A stretch of DNA of 64,000 nucleotides, taken from NCBI GenBank assembly GCA_022447225.1, contig JAKVAZ010000001.1, positions 403,824-467,823 of the forward strand. The letters run 5' to 3'. The position numbers and the translations under genes are program-made. Below are positions 47,251 through 57,600 of the stretch, in pieces. Each line of letters begins with the position of its first letter. Position 1 is the stretch's first letter. Under the pieces are notes generated by a model, which had not been told where the DNA came from, ran no database searches, and saw only the letters and a program-made list of their open reading frames with translations. This DNA is from Fuerstiella sp. (lineage in GTDB: Bacteria > Planctomycetota > Planctomycetia > Planctomycetales > Planctomycetaceae).

Positions 47251-48768
47251 CTACGGTTCAGGAGAATCGATATCCAGTCCGTCAATTCCGTCGTCCGATT
47301 TCGATTCCACCCACTCCTGAAAATTGGTGCCGATATTATCCCAAGTCGTTGATACCAGTAAATAGACGACACCAAACAGGATTGAGACTGCGATCAGCCA
47401 GATGAGCAGTCCCACGCCGCTTACCAGACCACGAAGTCTGTCGCGGCCCCAGCGCCAGCGAAGTCGTGACCGTTCTGCCCGATCTACCTGCTTGTAAAGA
47501 CTCTGCATGTCTTCGTTCTTACCGGTGGCCGCCTTTCGGGCCAGTTGACGTTCGATGGCATCGGCGAACTCCGGAAACCCGGCCAGCGGAAGATACGATC
47601 CGTCTGACGAAGCCTTGGCGCGTGCTTTGGGTGTCAGCATTCCGGCATTGATCATTTTCACAACCCGACGTGATGAAAATTTTTCCATCATTGATTTGCC
47701 GTTGGGTGTATGGTACTGCACGTACCACGTTCGGGCAGACGAACCGGTTTGCCCGCCGGACGGCAGCCTCGTGAGTCCGGTTGGCTTGTTGCCCAGTGTG
47801 CTTCCCATGGCAGCAGCAGTTGACGACTGAGTCCGTCCCCCTCCAGCCGGTGGTTCCGCTCCCTCAATAAAGCTCAACGGCTCACCGTGCATCCCCAGGG
47901 CAGACAGGTCGAGCAGAACCTCTTCACACGTCTTGTAACGGTGGTTGGGATTTTTCGCCATCATTTTGTCAATGATGAGGTCAAGTCGTTCGGGGATGTC
48001 CGCTTTCAGTTTTTTCGCCGACGAGTAGATTCCTTTCTCTTTGGCAACGATCAGTTCAAGAGTCGACTCCCCCTCAAAAGGCAACTGGCCTGTCAGCAGG
48101 TGGTACAAAGAGGCGCCCAGAGCGTAAATGTCACTTCGTTGATCCACGTGTTTTGCGCTGCGTGCCTGTTCAGGAGCCATATACAGCGGTGTTCCCAGTC
48201 CCTGACCACTTTGGGTCATTGACAGGTCTTCATCCATGACCTTGGCCAGCCCAAAGTCAGCAACTTTCACGACACCCCTGCTGGTAAGCAGGATGTTATC
48301 CGGCTTAATATCACGATGAACCATGTTCTGTGAATGTGCATGACGGAGGGCTTCCGCGCACACGACGGCGATATGCACAGCGTCGGGGACAGACAGATGG
48401 GCCATTTTGTCCAGCCAGTCCTGGACACTCTTGCCATCGACGTATTCAATGGCCACGAAGTGAAGGCCCTTATAGGAATCAACCGCATAAACCTTGACCA
48501 CGTTGGCATGGTCAATCTTTGCCATGGATCGGGCTTCACGCTGAAACCGTTTAACAAAATCCGGTTGCCTGGCCAGTTCCTTAGTGAGCGTCTTCAATGC
48601 GACGTTGCGATCCAGACTGACCTGTCTGGCAAGATAGACTTCCCCCATCCCGCCTTTGCCCAGACGGCGTTTCAGTTCAAAGTCACCCAGCCGGGTCACG
48701 GATTTCTTCTTTTTGACCGGGGGCGATGTCTTTTTCGGATTGTCAGTCACGCGATCAGTTCCAGCCAT
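47251..48768 (-). CDS. Transmembrane Ser/Thr protein kinase with GYF_2-like domain
   Basis: 505 aa. Complete kinase domain (about 30-290): GKGGMGEVY, VALK (Lys59), HRDIKPDN at 151-158, DFG at 171-173, APE at 198-200. A linker leads to a roughly 60-residue GYF_2-like module (about 347-405: TWYVQYHTPNGKSMM to SYLPLAGFPEFAD), then a membrane helix at about 451-472 and a short acidic tail. The module lies on the same side as the kinase and may recruit proline-rich partners. The membrane helix is C-terminal, unlike the receptor-type kinase at 8732-10411. Confidence 0.93.
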   Translation of the reverse strand: MAGTDRVTDNPKKTSPPVKKKKSVTRLGDFELKRRLGKGGMGEVYLARQVSLDRNVALKTLTKELARQPDFVKRFQREARSMAKIDHANVVKVYAVDSYKGLHFVAIEYVDGKSVQDWLDKMAHLSVPDAVHIAVVCAEALRHAHSQNMVHRDIKPDNILLTSRGVVKVADFGLAKVMDEDLSMTQSGQGLGTPLYMAPEQARSAKHVDQRSDIYALGASLYHLLTGQLPFEGESTLELIVAKEKGIYSSAKKLKADIPERLDLIIDKMMAKNPNHRYKTCEEVLLDLSALGMHGEPLSFIEGAEPPAGGGRTQSSTAAAMGSTLGNKPTGLTRLPSGGQTGSSARTWYVQYHTPNGKSMMEKFSSRRVVKMINAGMLTPKARAKASSDGSYLPLAGFPEFADAIERQLARKAATGKNEDMQSLYKQVDRAERSRLRWRWGRDRLRGLVSGVGLLIWLIAVSILFGVVYLLVSTTWDNIGTNFQEWVESKSDDGIDGLDIDSPEP

Positions 48769-49065
48769 AATCGGCGTTCCGCAGATCGGTCAGCCGGGAT
48801 ATTGGGGGACGAAATTGGACCGCACGTCGTGAAATTTCCGGTACGTCAGCTGGTCAGTGCCGGACGTTCAGGACACCCAGTACTATATGACGTTCGACGC
48901 AGCTCTTCACTCTGACAAGGGGCAGATTTCCGGGCAATGGCAAATCAGCGAAAAGCCGGTGACACCCGAAATCGGTCATTCTCTGCGGCTGAAGCCGTGG
49001 TATGTCCGATCGGTCTGATCAAAATGACGCTGCGGAAGCCCTGAAAAATGGCCTGTTCTCCGATT

Positions 49066-51057
49066 TTACTCGCCAGGAACCGCGGCTGAACCGGGTGTTT
49101 CCCCTTCGAGATCCTGTCTCAGCCGGACCAGTGCAGCGGGATAGTCCTCAACACGGGTTTCCGGATAGTCGTGAGTCATCCAGCGGACTAACAGATCCAG
49201 TTCCATCTCTCCCAGTTTTTCCACGCTGTATGCCGGCATCCGGTTTTTAATACCGTAGTGCCGCTCCGCGTCCGGGTAACGAATGAAATCTTTCAGCCAG
49301 GCGACGGAACCGTATTTTGCCAGAGTTGGATATCCATAGGTGTCATCCGTGTCGCTAGCTGCAAACTCCTGACCGATCGTACCGTGGCAGGTTGCGCAGG
49401 ATTCCAGACTCCAGTCACCGTCGATGGCGACGGCACTGCCCCGAGCAACTTTTTCAGGGTCGACATTCATGTCTTCCCGTCCGGTTTCCGCAACAAGGAA
49501 CTCAATCAGGGCATCGACATCGGCTGCATTTTCCTGAGCAGTCAGCGCAGCGCTGTCTCCCGACCAGTCAGCCATTTCTGAGTTCTCGGGATCCAGTCCA
49601 TCCTCATCACCATCTCTGTACCATTGTGCGTTCTTTAGCCAGGCGAAGTGTTCCGAATAGTTCAGGATGACACTTCGCATCCAGTCACGTGTTCCGAAAT
49701 TTCCAAGATCGGCTGCCGTGGGCACAGCTGTATACGACTCGAATCGCTGCGGATCGTACGAATCTCCGTCCGGTGTCTTCTGTTCCCGACGATCCAGCAC
49801 CATCACGCCGCGACCGTTGTGTCCGTTCCAGCGGTGGCAGGACGCGCAATGCTTCGCAAACAATCGGGGGCCTTGTGTGAACGGATCATTCCGCATCATT
49901 TCCATTGCCCCGTCTGAGGATATCCTGGATCTTCCCTCAGGTCCTGTGGCCAGTTCGTGTGCGCGATGTGCTTCGCGTTCGGCTTCGGCGAGCGCTGACT
50001 GGTGACTGACATCGGCCTGGTCTTCAAAGACGGCCAGTGCTGTCAGTCCCACAATTACGGCTGTCATGCCCCAGGTAAATGCCTTGTTCAGTCGATGACC
50101 GGATTCCCCCAGGAATTTTGCTGTCAGTGGCATTGCGGCCAGAATGCCCATGATGATACCGGGAACGATGATCGCACCAAAAGTAACTCCCAGAGCTTCA
50201 ACCGCATGAAATCGCAGGAACCGAAACAGAAACAAGTAGTACCATTCCGGACGAGCAGCATCAAATTTGACGACAGGGTCTGCCGGAGCACCAAGTTCAG
50301 CTCCCCGAAAGACTGCAAACAACAGAAGCACGGTTAGAACACCCAGGCAGGCCACAGCATCTTTCAATACCTGATCCGGCCAGAACGTGGTTTCCGGAGC
50401 GTGATTTTTATCAGCCACCGTGAGCCCCTGCCGACGGAAACAGTAAATGTGCAGCGCCAGAAAGGCCACAAGCAGTGTCGGTAGAATTCCCGCATGCATG
50501 GCAAAGAATCGCGTCAAAGTCAAATGCCCGTACTGTGGTCCGCCCTGCGCCAGAATCTGGGCCGCCGGGCCGATGACGGGTGCTGAACTGACAATGTTGG
50601 TGGTCACTCTTGTGGCGTAATATCCCTTTTGGTCCCATGGAAGCAGGTAACCGGTGAGTGATAAACCCAACACAATGTTCAGCAGAATAATGCCCAGCCA
50701 GAAATTGATTTCCCGCGGTGCACGGTAAGCTCCGTCAATAACCACCTGAATCAGATGAATTCCAATCAGTACGACCATTGCCTGAGCCGCATAGTGGTGC
50801 AGTCCCCGGACAACACTCCCCAAAAACACTTCATGCTGAATGTAGTGAACACTCTCCCAGGCGCCGCGCGTGTTGGGACTGTAGAACATCCACAGCATGA
50901 AACCGGTAAGCACCTGCAGCATGAACACAAAGACCAGCGTACTGCCCCACACATACCTCCAGCGAGCTCCCCCAGGAACACGCTCATAGAGCGCTTCATG
51001 CATCACGGACCGAAATCCGGTGCGGTCATCCAGCCACTTCATCAGAGGTGTCATCAA
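49066..51057 (-). CDS. Cytochrome b6/subunit IV fused to di-haem cytochrome c
   Basis: 663 aa. Residues 1-335 are the membrane part of a cytochrome bc complex with both halves in one chain: haem ligands His87/His101 and His188/His203 (the spacings of cytochrome b6) and the Qo motif PEWY at 270-273. The b6 cysteine that carries the extra haem is Val here. The C-terminal 300 residues hold two CxxCH sites (404-408, 554-558) with MPAY at about 607 as a possible sixth ligand. The chain would carry quinol electrons to the c-haems. The Rieske gene lies upstream on the same strand (129 bp). Confidence 0.94.
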   Translation of the reverse strand: MMTPLMKWLDDRTGFRSVMHEALYERVPGGARWRYVWGSTLVFVFMLQVLTGFMLWMFYSPNTRGAWESVHYIQHEVFLGSVVRGLHHYAAQAMVVLIGIHLIQVVIDGAYRAPREINFWLGIILLNIVLGLSLTGYLLPWDQKGYYATRVTTNIVSSAPVIGPAAQILAQGGPQYGHLTLTRFFAMHAGILPTLLVAFLALHIYCFRRQGLTVADKNHAPETTFWPDQVLKDAVACLGVLTVLLLFAVFRGAELGAPADPVVKFDAARPEWYYLFLFRFLRFHAVEALGVTFGAIIVPGIIMGILAAMPLTAKFLGESGHRLNKAFTWGMTAVIVGLTALAVFEDQADVSHQSALAEAEREAHRAHELATGPEGRSRISSDGAMEMMRNDPFTQGPRLFAKHCASCHRWNGHNGRGVMVLDRREQKTPDGDSYDPQRFESYTAVPTAADLGNFGTRDWMRSVILNYSEHFAWLKNAQWYRDGDEDGLDPENSEMADWSGDSAALTAQENAADVDALIEFLVAETGREDMNVDPEKVARGSAVAIDGDWSLESCATCHGTIGQEFAASDTDDTYGYPTLAKYGSVAWLKDFIRYPDAERHYGIKNRMPAYSVEKLGEMELDLLVRWMTHDYPETRVEDYPAALVRLRQDLEGETPGSAAVPGE

Positions 51058-51186
51058 GCTATTATCTCCCTCGGCACTCGCTGCTGTCGTGCATCAGAGC
51101 CCTGGTCACGTTTGGTTGTATGTTCACTGATGATATTTCAAGCTGAATTACGTCGACAAACACAGTTTCACCAGCTGGCCAGTGCT

Positions 51187-51750
51187 TCAGACTGGTTTCT
51201 TCTGTTCAGTGCCACCGAGGAATTCCTGGTAGTTCACCAGCAGTTGCCCTGAATCATCCGTCCGGATGTCGAGTTCGTCCATTCCCCGCGGAGGAATCAC
51301 GTTTTTCTTCGCACCATCCAGATCGAAGGCACTGGTATGGCACGGGCAATAGAAATCATTATTGCTGGCCCGGTAATCAACAGAACAACCAAGATGCGGG
51401 CAGGTTGAGCTGAAAGCAACCAGACTGCCATCGTTTTTTTTGCGTACCCAGATGCTGCCGACGGGAACATCTTTGTACAAATTCCACGCATCCGACTGAT
51501 CCGCAATCACGGTCACGGCCACGGGGGATCCATCGTTCGGAATCGTATCGCTTGTAATCCCCAGGGGGATGAAATCACCTTCTTTGCGACGACGAAACAA
51601 CGGATCCAAAAAAAACATTCCGCCCAGGGTGGCCGGAATTACGTTCAACAATAGTCCCAAAAGGCCGGTCAAAATCTGTACGAAGGTACGTCGGTTCTGC
51701 GGGGTGGTTTCGAGAGTTGGATCAGGCAATGTGGGTTCATCAGCAGGCAT
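51187..51750 (-). CDS. Rieske iron-sulfur protein of the bc complex
   Basis: 187 aa. The cluster-binding boxes are CPHLGC and CPCHTS, with a Tat-like N-terminus (NRRTFVQILTGLLGLLL) that serves as signal and anchor. It forms the high-potential arm of the quinol oxidase complex with the cytochrome b fusion downstream. The Met at 51750 begins the usual start (MPADEP); the frame is open to 51840 but those residues lack family features. Confidence 0.92.
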   Translation of the reverse strand: MPADEPTLPDPTLETTPQNRRTFVQILTGLLGLLLNVIPATLGGMFFLDPLFRRRKEGDFIPLGITSDTIPNDGSPVAVTVIADQSDAWNLYKDVPVGSIWVRKKNDGSLVAFSSTCPHLGCSVDYRASNNDFYCPCHTSAFDLDGAKKNVIPPRGMDELDIRTDDSGQLLVNYQEFLGGTEQKKPV

Positions 51751-52691
51751 AGTGAGACTCAGGCAACAAGGCAGGACGTCTTGCAGAAAAAGACGTATTG
51801 AAGTGGCACGAGCATTTGAATCGCTTCCGAGAGGAATCACAAGTGATCAACGCATTCGGCAAAGCTGATCCGTTGTGGGGAATACCGGAGCAATTTTATG
51901 AATCACATCAAAAATGGTGTGTTCGGTCGCAGGTGGAAATTCTTATGGATCTTCTAGGGCACTGTGGCTCTCAGTCGCGGACGGTGATTTGTGCAGCAGT
52001 TGGCGAGCGGGAACAGCACACTCTTCGGCAGCGCACAAGGAAAGGCTCCACCATTGACATGGTGGAGCCCCGTAGAATCGTGCTCGCAAAGACAGATGCT
52101 CAGGAGAACCGGTAAGCTCACCTTCCTATGAATATAAATGCGAGCGACATCTTGGGGAGTCTCGAAGTCGGGAATCCCTTCGACGGAAAATGACTGCGGA
52201 ACACATTCCGACAGTGAAATAATGCCAGACAGAATGCTGCCTGACGGGTGTGATTCATTGGCACATTTTGTACCAATGTTCTGGGCCCATTCCCATGGTT
52301 CGTTTTTTTTGCGGAGTCGCAATTGAAATTGCTTTATTGGACTGGCGATTTTTCAAAAATGTTTGCAGACAAGGCTGATGTCCAGTGGCCGTAGCGTTGA
52401 CCCGATAAGAAAACGTTCGCTCCGTCCTTGTCTCAATCGGCTGCGGTGGATGTATCAAACCTGTACATCTGGCCTCGTATGATTCGGTCTGTTCTTAAGG
52501 CAGACTGTTTAATATCAGTGAACCGGCCACTACTCCCGCGTTATACGCAAAGTGAAGAAACGGCATGTGATTGAGAAGCCGAACGGTTGGGCAACGGAAC
52601 GGCTGAACCACGTCCCATACTGGGTTTGGTCTGCCAGCTGCTGACGTCAATGGGGAACGGCAGTGGCTGTTCTGTGGTACCGCAGGACAAC
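51751..52691. other. Long intergenic region with strong dyads
   Basis: 941 bp on the minus-strand side between slyX-like and the Rieske gene. Several weak frames were seen and rejected. A perfect 11-base stem lies at 52044-52069, and a six-base stem TCGAAG/CTTCGA at 52161-52182. The region may hold the bc promoter and a leader, or a small RNA not recognised. Confidence 0.45.
52044..52069 (-). terminator. Perfect hairpin, possible terminator or leader element
   Basis: GGCTCCACCAT pairs with ATGGTGGAGCC around TGAC. On the minus strand it is followed by TTTCC, a weak T-run, so it may end the trpB-slyX transcript or act in the bc leader, about 300 bp before the Rieske gene. Confidence 0.5.
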
Positions 52692-52907
52692 TCAATAATG
52701 CGGTGGTCTTTCCAGACGCGGGTCTCGTTGTTCGGCCGGCTGCTGAATCAATTCAAGTTCGCGTTCTATGCGGGCGATCCGCAGATCCGTCTCCTGCAGG
52801 CGTTCAAGATGATGTGTCAGTGACGTGTTGATCTGTTCAATGTCCTGCTGCAAATGAGCCAGCAGGGTTTCTATTCGGACCTGGCGGTTTTCTCTGTCAG
52901 TTGTCAC
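52692..52907 (-). CDS. SlyX-like coiled-coil protein
   Basis: 71 aa, one long coiled coil (heptads over about residues 10-60) with the C-terminal PPHY ending typical of SlyX. SlyX is of unknown function. Its ATG overlaps the trpB stop by four bases, so it is coupled to trpB translation. No other slyX context genes are near. Confidence 0.78.
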   Translation of the reverse strand: MTTDRENRQVRIETLLAHLQQDIEQINTSLTHHLERLQETDLRIARIERELELIQQPAEQRDPRLERPPHY

Positions 52908-54133
52908 AGTTGCTGTCCCGACAATCGTGCAACTTCGTTCACGTCTTTGTCACCTCGTCCTGACAGGCAAACGACGACGATGTCCTCCGGGCTCCGTCGA
53001 GCGGCCACGTCGAGCGCATGCGCGATGGCATGTGACGACTCAATCGCCGGCAGGATGCCTTCGGTACGGGCCATCGTATGAAACCCCCGAAGTGCTTCAT
53101 CATCGGATACACTGGTGTAGCTGACTCGACCGGACTCTTTCCAGTATGCGTGTTCGGGGCCAACGCCTGGATAGTCAAGTCCGGCTGAGATCGAATGCAC
53201 GTCCTGCGTCTGGCCGTCATTGTTCTGAAGAACGTAACTGAAGCTGCCGTGAAGAATCCCTGGCTGTCCTGAAGTCAAAGTGCTGGCATGTTCCCCCGGG
53301 GCTTTGCCGCGGCCTCCGGCTTCGACTCCCGTCAGAACAACAGACCTGTCATCAACAAACGGATAAAACATTCCCGCAGAGTTTGAGCCGCCGCCGACAC
53401 AGGCAATGATTTCGTCCGGAAGTCGCCCTGTTTGTTTGAGACATTGTTGCCGGGTTTCGATTCCGATCACGGACTGAAAATCACGGACCATGGCCGGGAA
53501 CGGATGAGGTCCAACCACACTCCCCAGAATGTAATGAGTGTCTCGAACTGATGACATCCATTCCCGCATGGCTTCGTTGACTGCGTCTCCCAGAGTCCTC
53601 GATCCTGTCGTTACTGGTCGAACTTCAGCTCCCATCGTCTGCATATTGAACACATTGAGTTTTTGCCGACGAACGTCTTCTTCACCCATATACACAACAC
53701 AGGGCAGTCCAAAGCGGGCACAGGCAGTAGCCGTGGCCACACCGTGCTGACCTGCTCCGGTTTCGGCGATGACTCGTGTTTTCCCCATGCGTTTCGTCAG
53801 CAGGATCTGACCAATTGTGTTGTTGATCTTGTGGGCGCCGGTGAGGTTCAGGTCTTCCCGTTTGAAGTATATTTGGGCTCCGCCTGAACTTTTCGTTAAT
53901 CGTTCCGCGAAATAAAGCGGGTTAGGTCGGCCCACATAGTCGCGCAGCAAATCTTTGAATTGTCGATCAAATTCAGAATCATTCTTTGCGGACTGCCAGA
54001 CGTCCGTGAGCTGATCCAGAGCATACATCAGTGTTTCAGGAACATAGCGGCGGCCGAATTGACCGAACCGCCCGCGTTCATCAGGAACAGAGGCAAAAGA
54101 ATTTGCAGGGCTGGTTGCCATATAAGGCGTCAT
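52904..54133 (-). CDS. trpB: Tryptophan synthase beta subunit
   Basis: 409 aa. Makes tryptophan from indole and serine with PLP. The cofactor lysine is in [29 protein letters not shown] and [13 protein letters not shown] are the family motifs. Normal length, TrpB1 type. TrpA is not adjacent. The upstream leader holds nested dyads (54183-54256). The first residues before FGRFG vary among relatives, so an alternative start is possible at Met5. Confidence 0.95.
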   Translation of the reverse strand: MTPYMATSPANSFASVPDERGRFGQFGRRYVPETLMYALDQLTDVWQSAKNDSEFDRQFKDLLRDYVGRPNPLYFAERLTKSSGGAQIYFKREDLNLTGAHKINNTIGQILLTKRMGKTRVIAETGAGQHGVATATACARFGLPCVVYMGEEDVRRQKLNVFNMQTMGAEVRPVTTGSRTLGDAVNEAMREWMSSVRDTHYILGSVVGPHPFPAMVRDFQSVIGIETRQQCLKQTGRLPDEIIACVGGGSNSAGMFYPFVDDRSVVLTGVEAGGRGKAPGEHASTLTSGQPGILHGSFSYVLQNNDGQTQDVHSISAGLDYPGVGPEHAYWKESGRVSYTSVSDDEALRGFHTMARTEGILPAIESSHAIAHALDVAARRSPEDIVVVCLSGRGDKDVNEVARLSGQQL

Positions 54134-54182
54134 TCTGATGGAGGACGGATTGCGAGGGCCATCATCATGTGCATTTTCCGGT

Positions 54183-54256
54183 CATGAACAAGGATTGGCT
54201 AGACAGAGCCGGTAAATTCACGATTCGGCTCTAATACACCCAGTAATCCTGTCATG
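54183..54256 (-). promoter_or_regulatory. Nested dyads in the trpB leader
   Basis: An inner perfect seven-base stem AGAGCCG/CGGCTCT (54205-54211, 54226-54232) lies inside an outer stem formed by CATGA...AGGATT (54183-54196) and AATCCTGTCATG (54245-54256). On the minus strand the structure ends 50 bases before trpB. No T-run follows. Confidence 0.45.
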
Positions 54257-54327
54257 GCTTTGGGCGCTAAAAAACAGCTGTCTGTCGGAGCAAAACTGGC
54301 AACAACTCCTGTTGAGGGAGCTGGCAC

Positions 54328-54477
54328 TCATTTTTGCAGCAAAAGTTTGTTATTTCGTGTCACAACTAAGCGATAGATTTCGCCATCGTGTTCGATTAAC
54401 ACCTGTCTTTGACCCTGAAGCAATGTAGACGAGTCGATGGGCACCGCAGTGCCTTTCGGCTTCGGCTTGTCGGACAT
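54328..54477 (-). CDS. hemP: HemP-like hemin uptake protein
   Basis: 49 aa, too short for usual minimum-length gene calling. The C-terminal half EHDGEIYRLVVTRNNKLLL matches the HemP/HmuP family pattern (HxGExYRLxxTRxxKLxLxK), and QRQVLI precedes it. The ATG has AGGAAGA four bases upstream, a good Shine-Dalgarno. Such small proteins go with haem uptake genes in other bacteria, but the haem transport system is not in this window. trpB follows on the same strand after 194 bp. Confidence 0.85.
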   Translation of the reverse strand: MSDKPKPKGTAVPIDSSTLLQGQRQVLIEHDGEIYRLVVTRNNKLLLQK

Positions 54478-54706
54478 TCTTCCTGCCTAGTCTTAATTGG
54501 GGCAACAACGGACTGAGGAGCATGATTTAACTTTGTAAGAATTCACGGCAAAAACATGGTTCTAGCCTTGTGATTCATTACATCCCTGTACCATACTGAT
54601 ATTGAGACTCAGTCGCAATGGTGGTGGCTGGGTCTTTCTCAACTTTCTTTCACGCCAGCCAGCCTCGATGGGGGGTCAGCCAGCAATGATCTCAGAAGGC
54701 TTACTG

Positions 54707-55708
<1,002 letters not shown>

Positions 55709-55755
55709 CGCATAGTTTTCCTTTGCCGTCGCTCGACGGCATTGTGTTGACTGTG

Positions 55756-55788
55756 AAGGCCGGTTTTATCAGGGAACCGGCCTTTTTT
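55756..55788 (+). terminator. Rho-independent terminator
   Basis: AAGGCCGGTT pairs with AACCGGCCTT (ten pairs, nine-base loop) followed by TTTT. It closes the DUF1559 gene. Confidence 0.92.
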
Positions 55789-55836
55789 ATGCGCTCGTTG
55801 AGCCGGCCCAGTATAACGTCCATTTGATTTGTACAG

Positions 55837-57303
55837 CTACTGATGTCGGAACGGTGCTTCTGCAGTTCGCTGTTGTGGTTCCTGAAGCCACCGCTCTGCT
55901 GCTTCGCGCATCCGTTTTCTGTCGCGATCGTCGGGCTGACACTCCAGCAGGGCCTGCTGCAGAGTACGAACCGCCTGACGATTCCGTCCGCTGTCGTGAT
56001 ACGTCAGTGCGAGTTGCATTCTTACGACAGGCAACTGTGGTGCTTGGGTCATCGCATGATCCCACAGTGTGAATGAATTTCGCCAGACGGGTAGATGCAG
56101 TGTCGTTGCCAGCAATGCGGCCCCAACCAGTCCCAGACTCAGTGACCACCGAGTGATTTGCTTATAGCGATCTGCCGGACTGTTATGATGTTTCATGGGG
56201 CCACGGAGAATGCGATCAAGTAAGGTCGCTCCGGCAGCAAAGAACAAAATGCAGGGTAGATACAAATATCGATCGTTCATCAAGGTGGTGATGCGGAAGA
56301 AATTAAGTACAGGCAGCAACAGCAGCAGGAAGCACGACAGACACCACAACAGCGTCGGACTGCGGTATCTCAAACGCCACGCTACCATGGCCACCAGAAT
56401 CCAGGCCGCTCCGGAAACAACAATGGTGCCGGCGATCCCCGACGTCGGTGGGTCGTACAGAACGCACAGACGGGTCGGCCAGATCATCATGCCGACGTAT
56501 TGCCACAGTATCGTGGCGTCCACGCCAATGATCTGCAGGAGGCTGAGATCAAAATGTCCGCGAAGTCCACCCAGGACACTCTGCTGTGAGGCCATGGTTC
56601 TGAACAACAGGATCAGGCTCATCAAACCTGGAATAATCTGCCGTACCAGGGCATCACTGAATTTACGGCGAGCAATTAATACATCATACAATAGTACAAT
56701 CGGCGGAACGATGACCGCCAGTGCCTTGGAAAGAAGTGCTGCCGCCAGCCAGATGATGTACCACAGATCCTGCATTGGATCGGTGTCAGCCGTTCCGGCT
56801 ATAGTGGCTGGTTTCAGTCGAACGATCAAAGCGGCGAGTATGAATGTCGCCGATAACAGCCCTTTGCGTGACGATATCCAGGCAACTGTTTCGATTTGCA
56901 CCGGATGGACCAAAAACAGAGCTGCGGTGAGCCATCCGACGAAGCGGTTTCGGGTTAGCTGATGCGTTAATACGTAAACCAGAATCCCGTTGAGCAGGTG
57001 CAGCAGTACATTTGTGGCATGGTAACCGCCGGGCTGCATACCCCATAAAGTATGATCAATAAGCAAGGTGCCGATCGTCAGAGGAGCGTAGTTCCGCGTG
57101 ACTGTTTCCGTGGCCACTCCGTACAGCGTGGATGGTGACCAACTTTTGATCAGGTCGTTGTTCCAGACATAGGCCGGATCATCCCAGTTGACAAAGTCGA
57201 ACCACACACTTGGCCAGAAAGCGAGCAGACCAATGAAAACCAGTGTTCCCCACGCCGTCCACTCCGGTCGGAGGTCCCGCAGACCGGGTTTCGGTGAATT
57301 CAT
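55837..57303 (-). CDS. TMTC-like multi-pass membrane protein with TPR
   Basis: 488 aa. About ten membrane helices; the outer loop NWDDPAYVWNN near the start and HPVQIETVAWISSRKGLLS are marks of the TMTC/DUF1736-type proteins, related to C- and O-mannosyl or oligosaccharyl transferases. A single TPR-like repeat lies near the C-terminus (LALTYHDSGRNRQAVRTLQQAL). A glycosyltransferase activity is inferred and not proven. The Met at 57303 is used; the frame opens at 57351. Confidence 0.85.
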   Translation of the reverse strand: MNSPKPGLRDLRPEWTAWGTLVFIGLLAFWPSVWFDFVNWDDPAYVWNNDLIKSWSPSTLYGVATETVTRNYAPLTIGTLLIDHTLWGMQPGGYHATNVLLHLLNGILVYVLTHQLTRNRFVGWLTAALFLVHPVQIETVAWISSRKGLLSATFILAALIVRLKPATIAGTADTDPMQDLWYIIWLAAALLSKALAVIVPPIVLLYDVLIARRKFSDALVRQIIPGLMSLILLFRTMASQQSVLGGLRGHFDLSLLQIIGVDATILWQYVGMMIWPTRLCVLYDPPTSGIAGTIVVSGAAWILVAMVAWRLRYRSPTLLWCLSCFLLLLLPVLNFFRITTLMNDRYLYLPCILFFAAGATLLDRILRGPMKHHNSPADRYKQITRWSLSLGLVGAALLATTLHLPVWRNSFTLWDHAMTQAPQLPVVRMQLALTYHDSGRNRQAVRTLQQALLECQPDDRDRKRMREAAERWLQEPQQRTAEAPFRHQ

Positions 57304-57600
57304 GCGATACATCCTGCCACAGGGAATTGACTTTCCGCACTCTGCAAGCATGTCATCCGGATTGCCTCCGGGCGTTGCGAATGCGCAGTAGTCTGCTGGT
57401 TTTGTGCCGCCAGTGATCAGCAGAACCGATGCAACCGTTACAGAAAGCCTGTCGGATCGGAACCGCCAACAGAAAATCCCGTTCGGGCGGCTTCACCGAC
57501 TACTGGTGGCGTGACCGGGCATGCTGGTTCGGGCATCGTTTTGACTGGGAAAATTTTCCTACTGCAGTCCGGTCACGGTCGGTATGCAGCTGACCACGCA

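Noticed and set aside
51954-52322. 122-codon minus-strand frame in the bc leader
   Set aside because: It runs through the perfect hairpin at 52044-52069 and shows no domain.
52495-52695. 66-codon minus-strand frame ending in a hydrophobic stretch
   Set aside because: The hydrophobic end recalls a membrane helix, but the rest has no pattern; perhaps a gene remnant, not supported.
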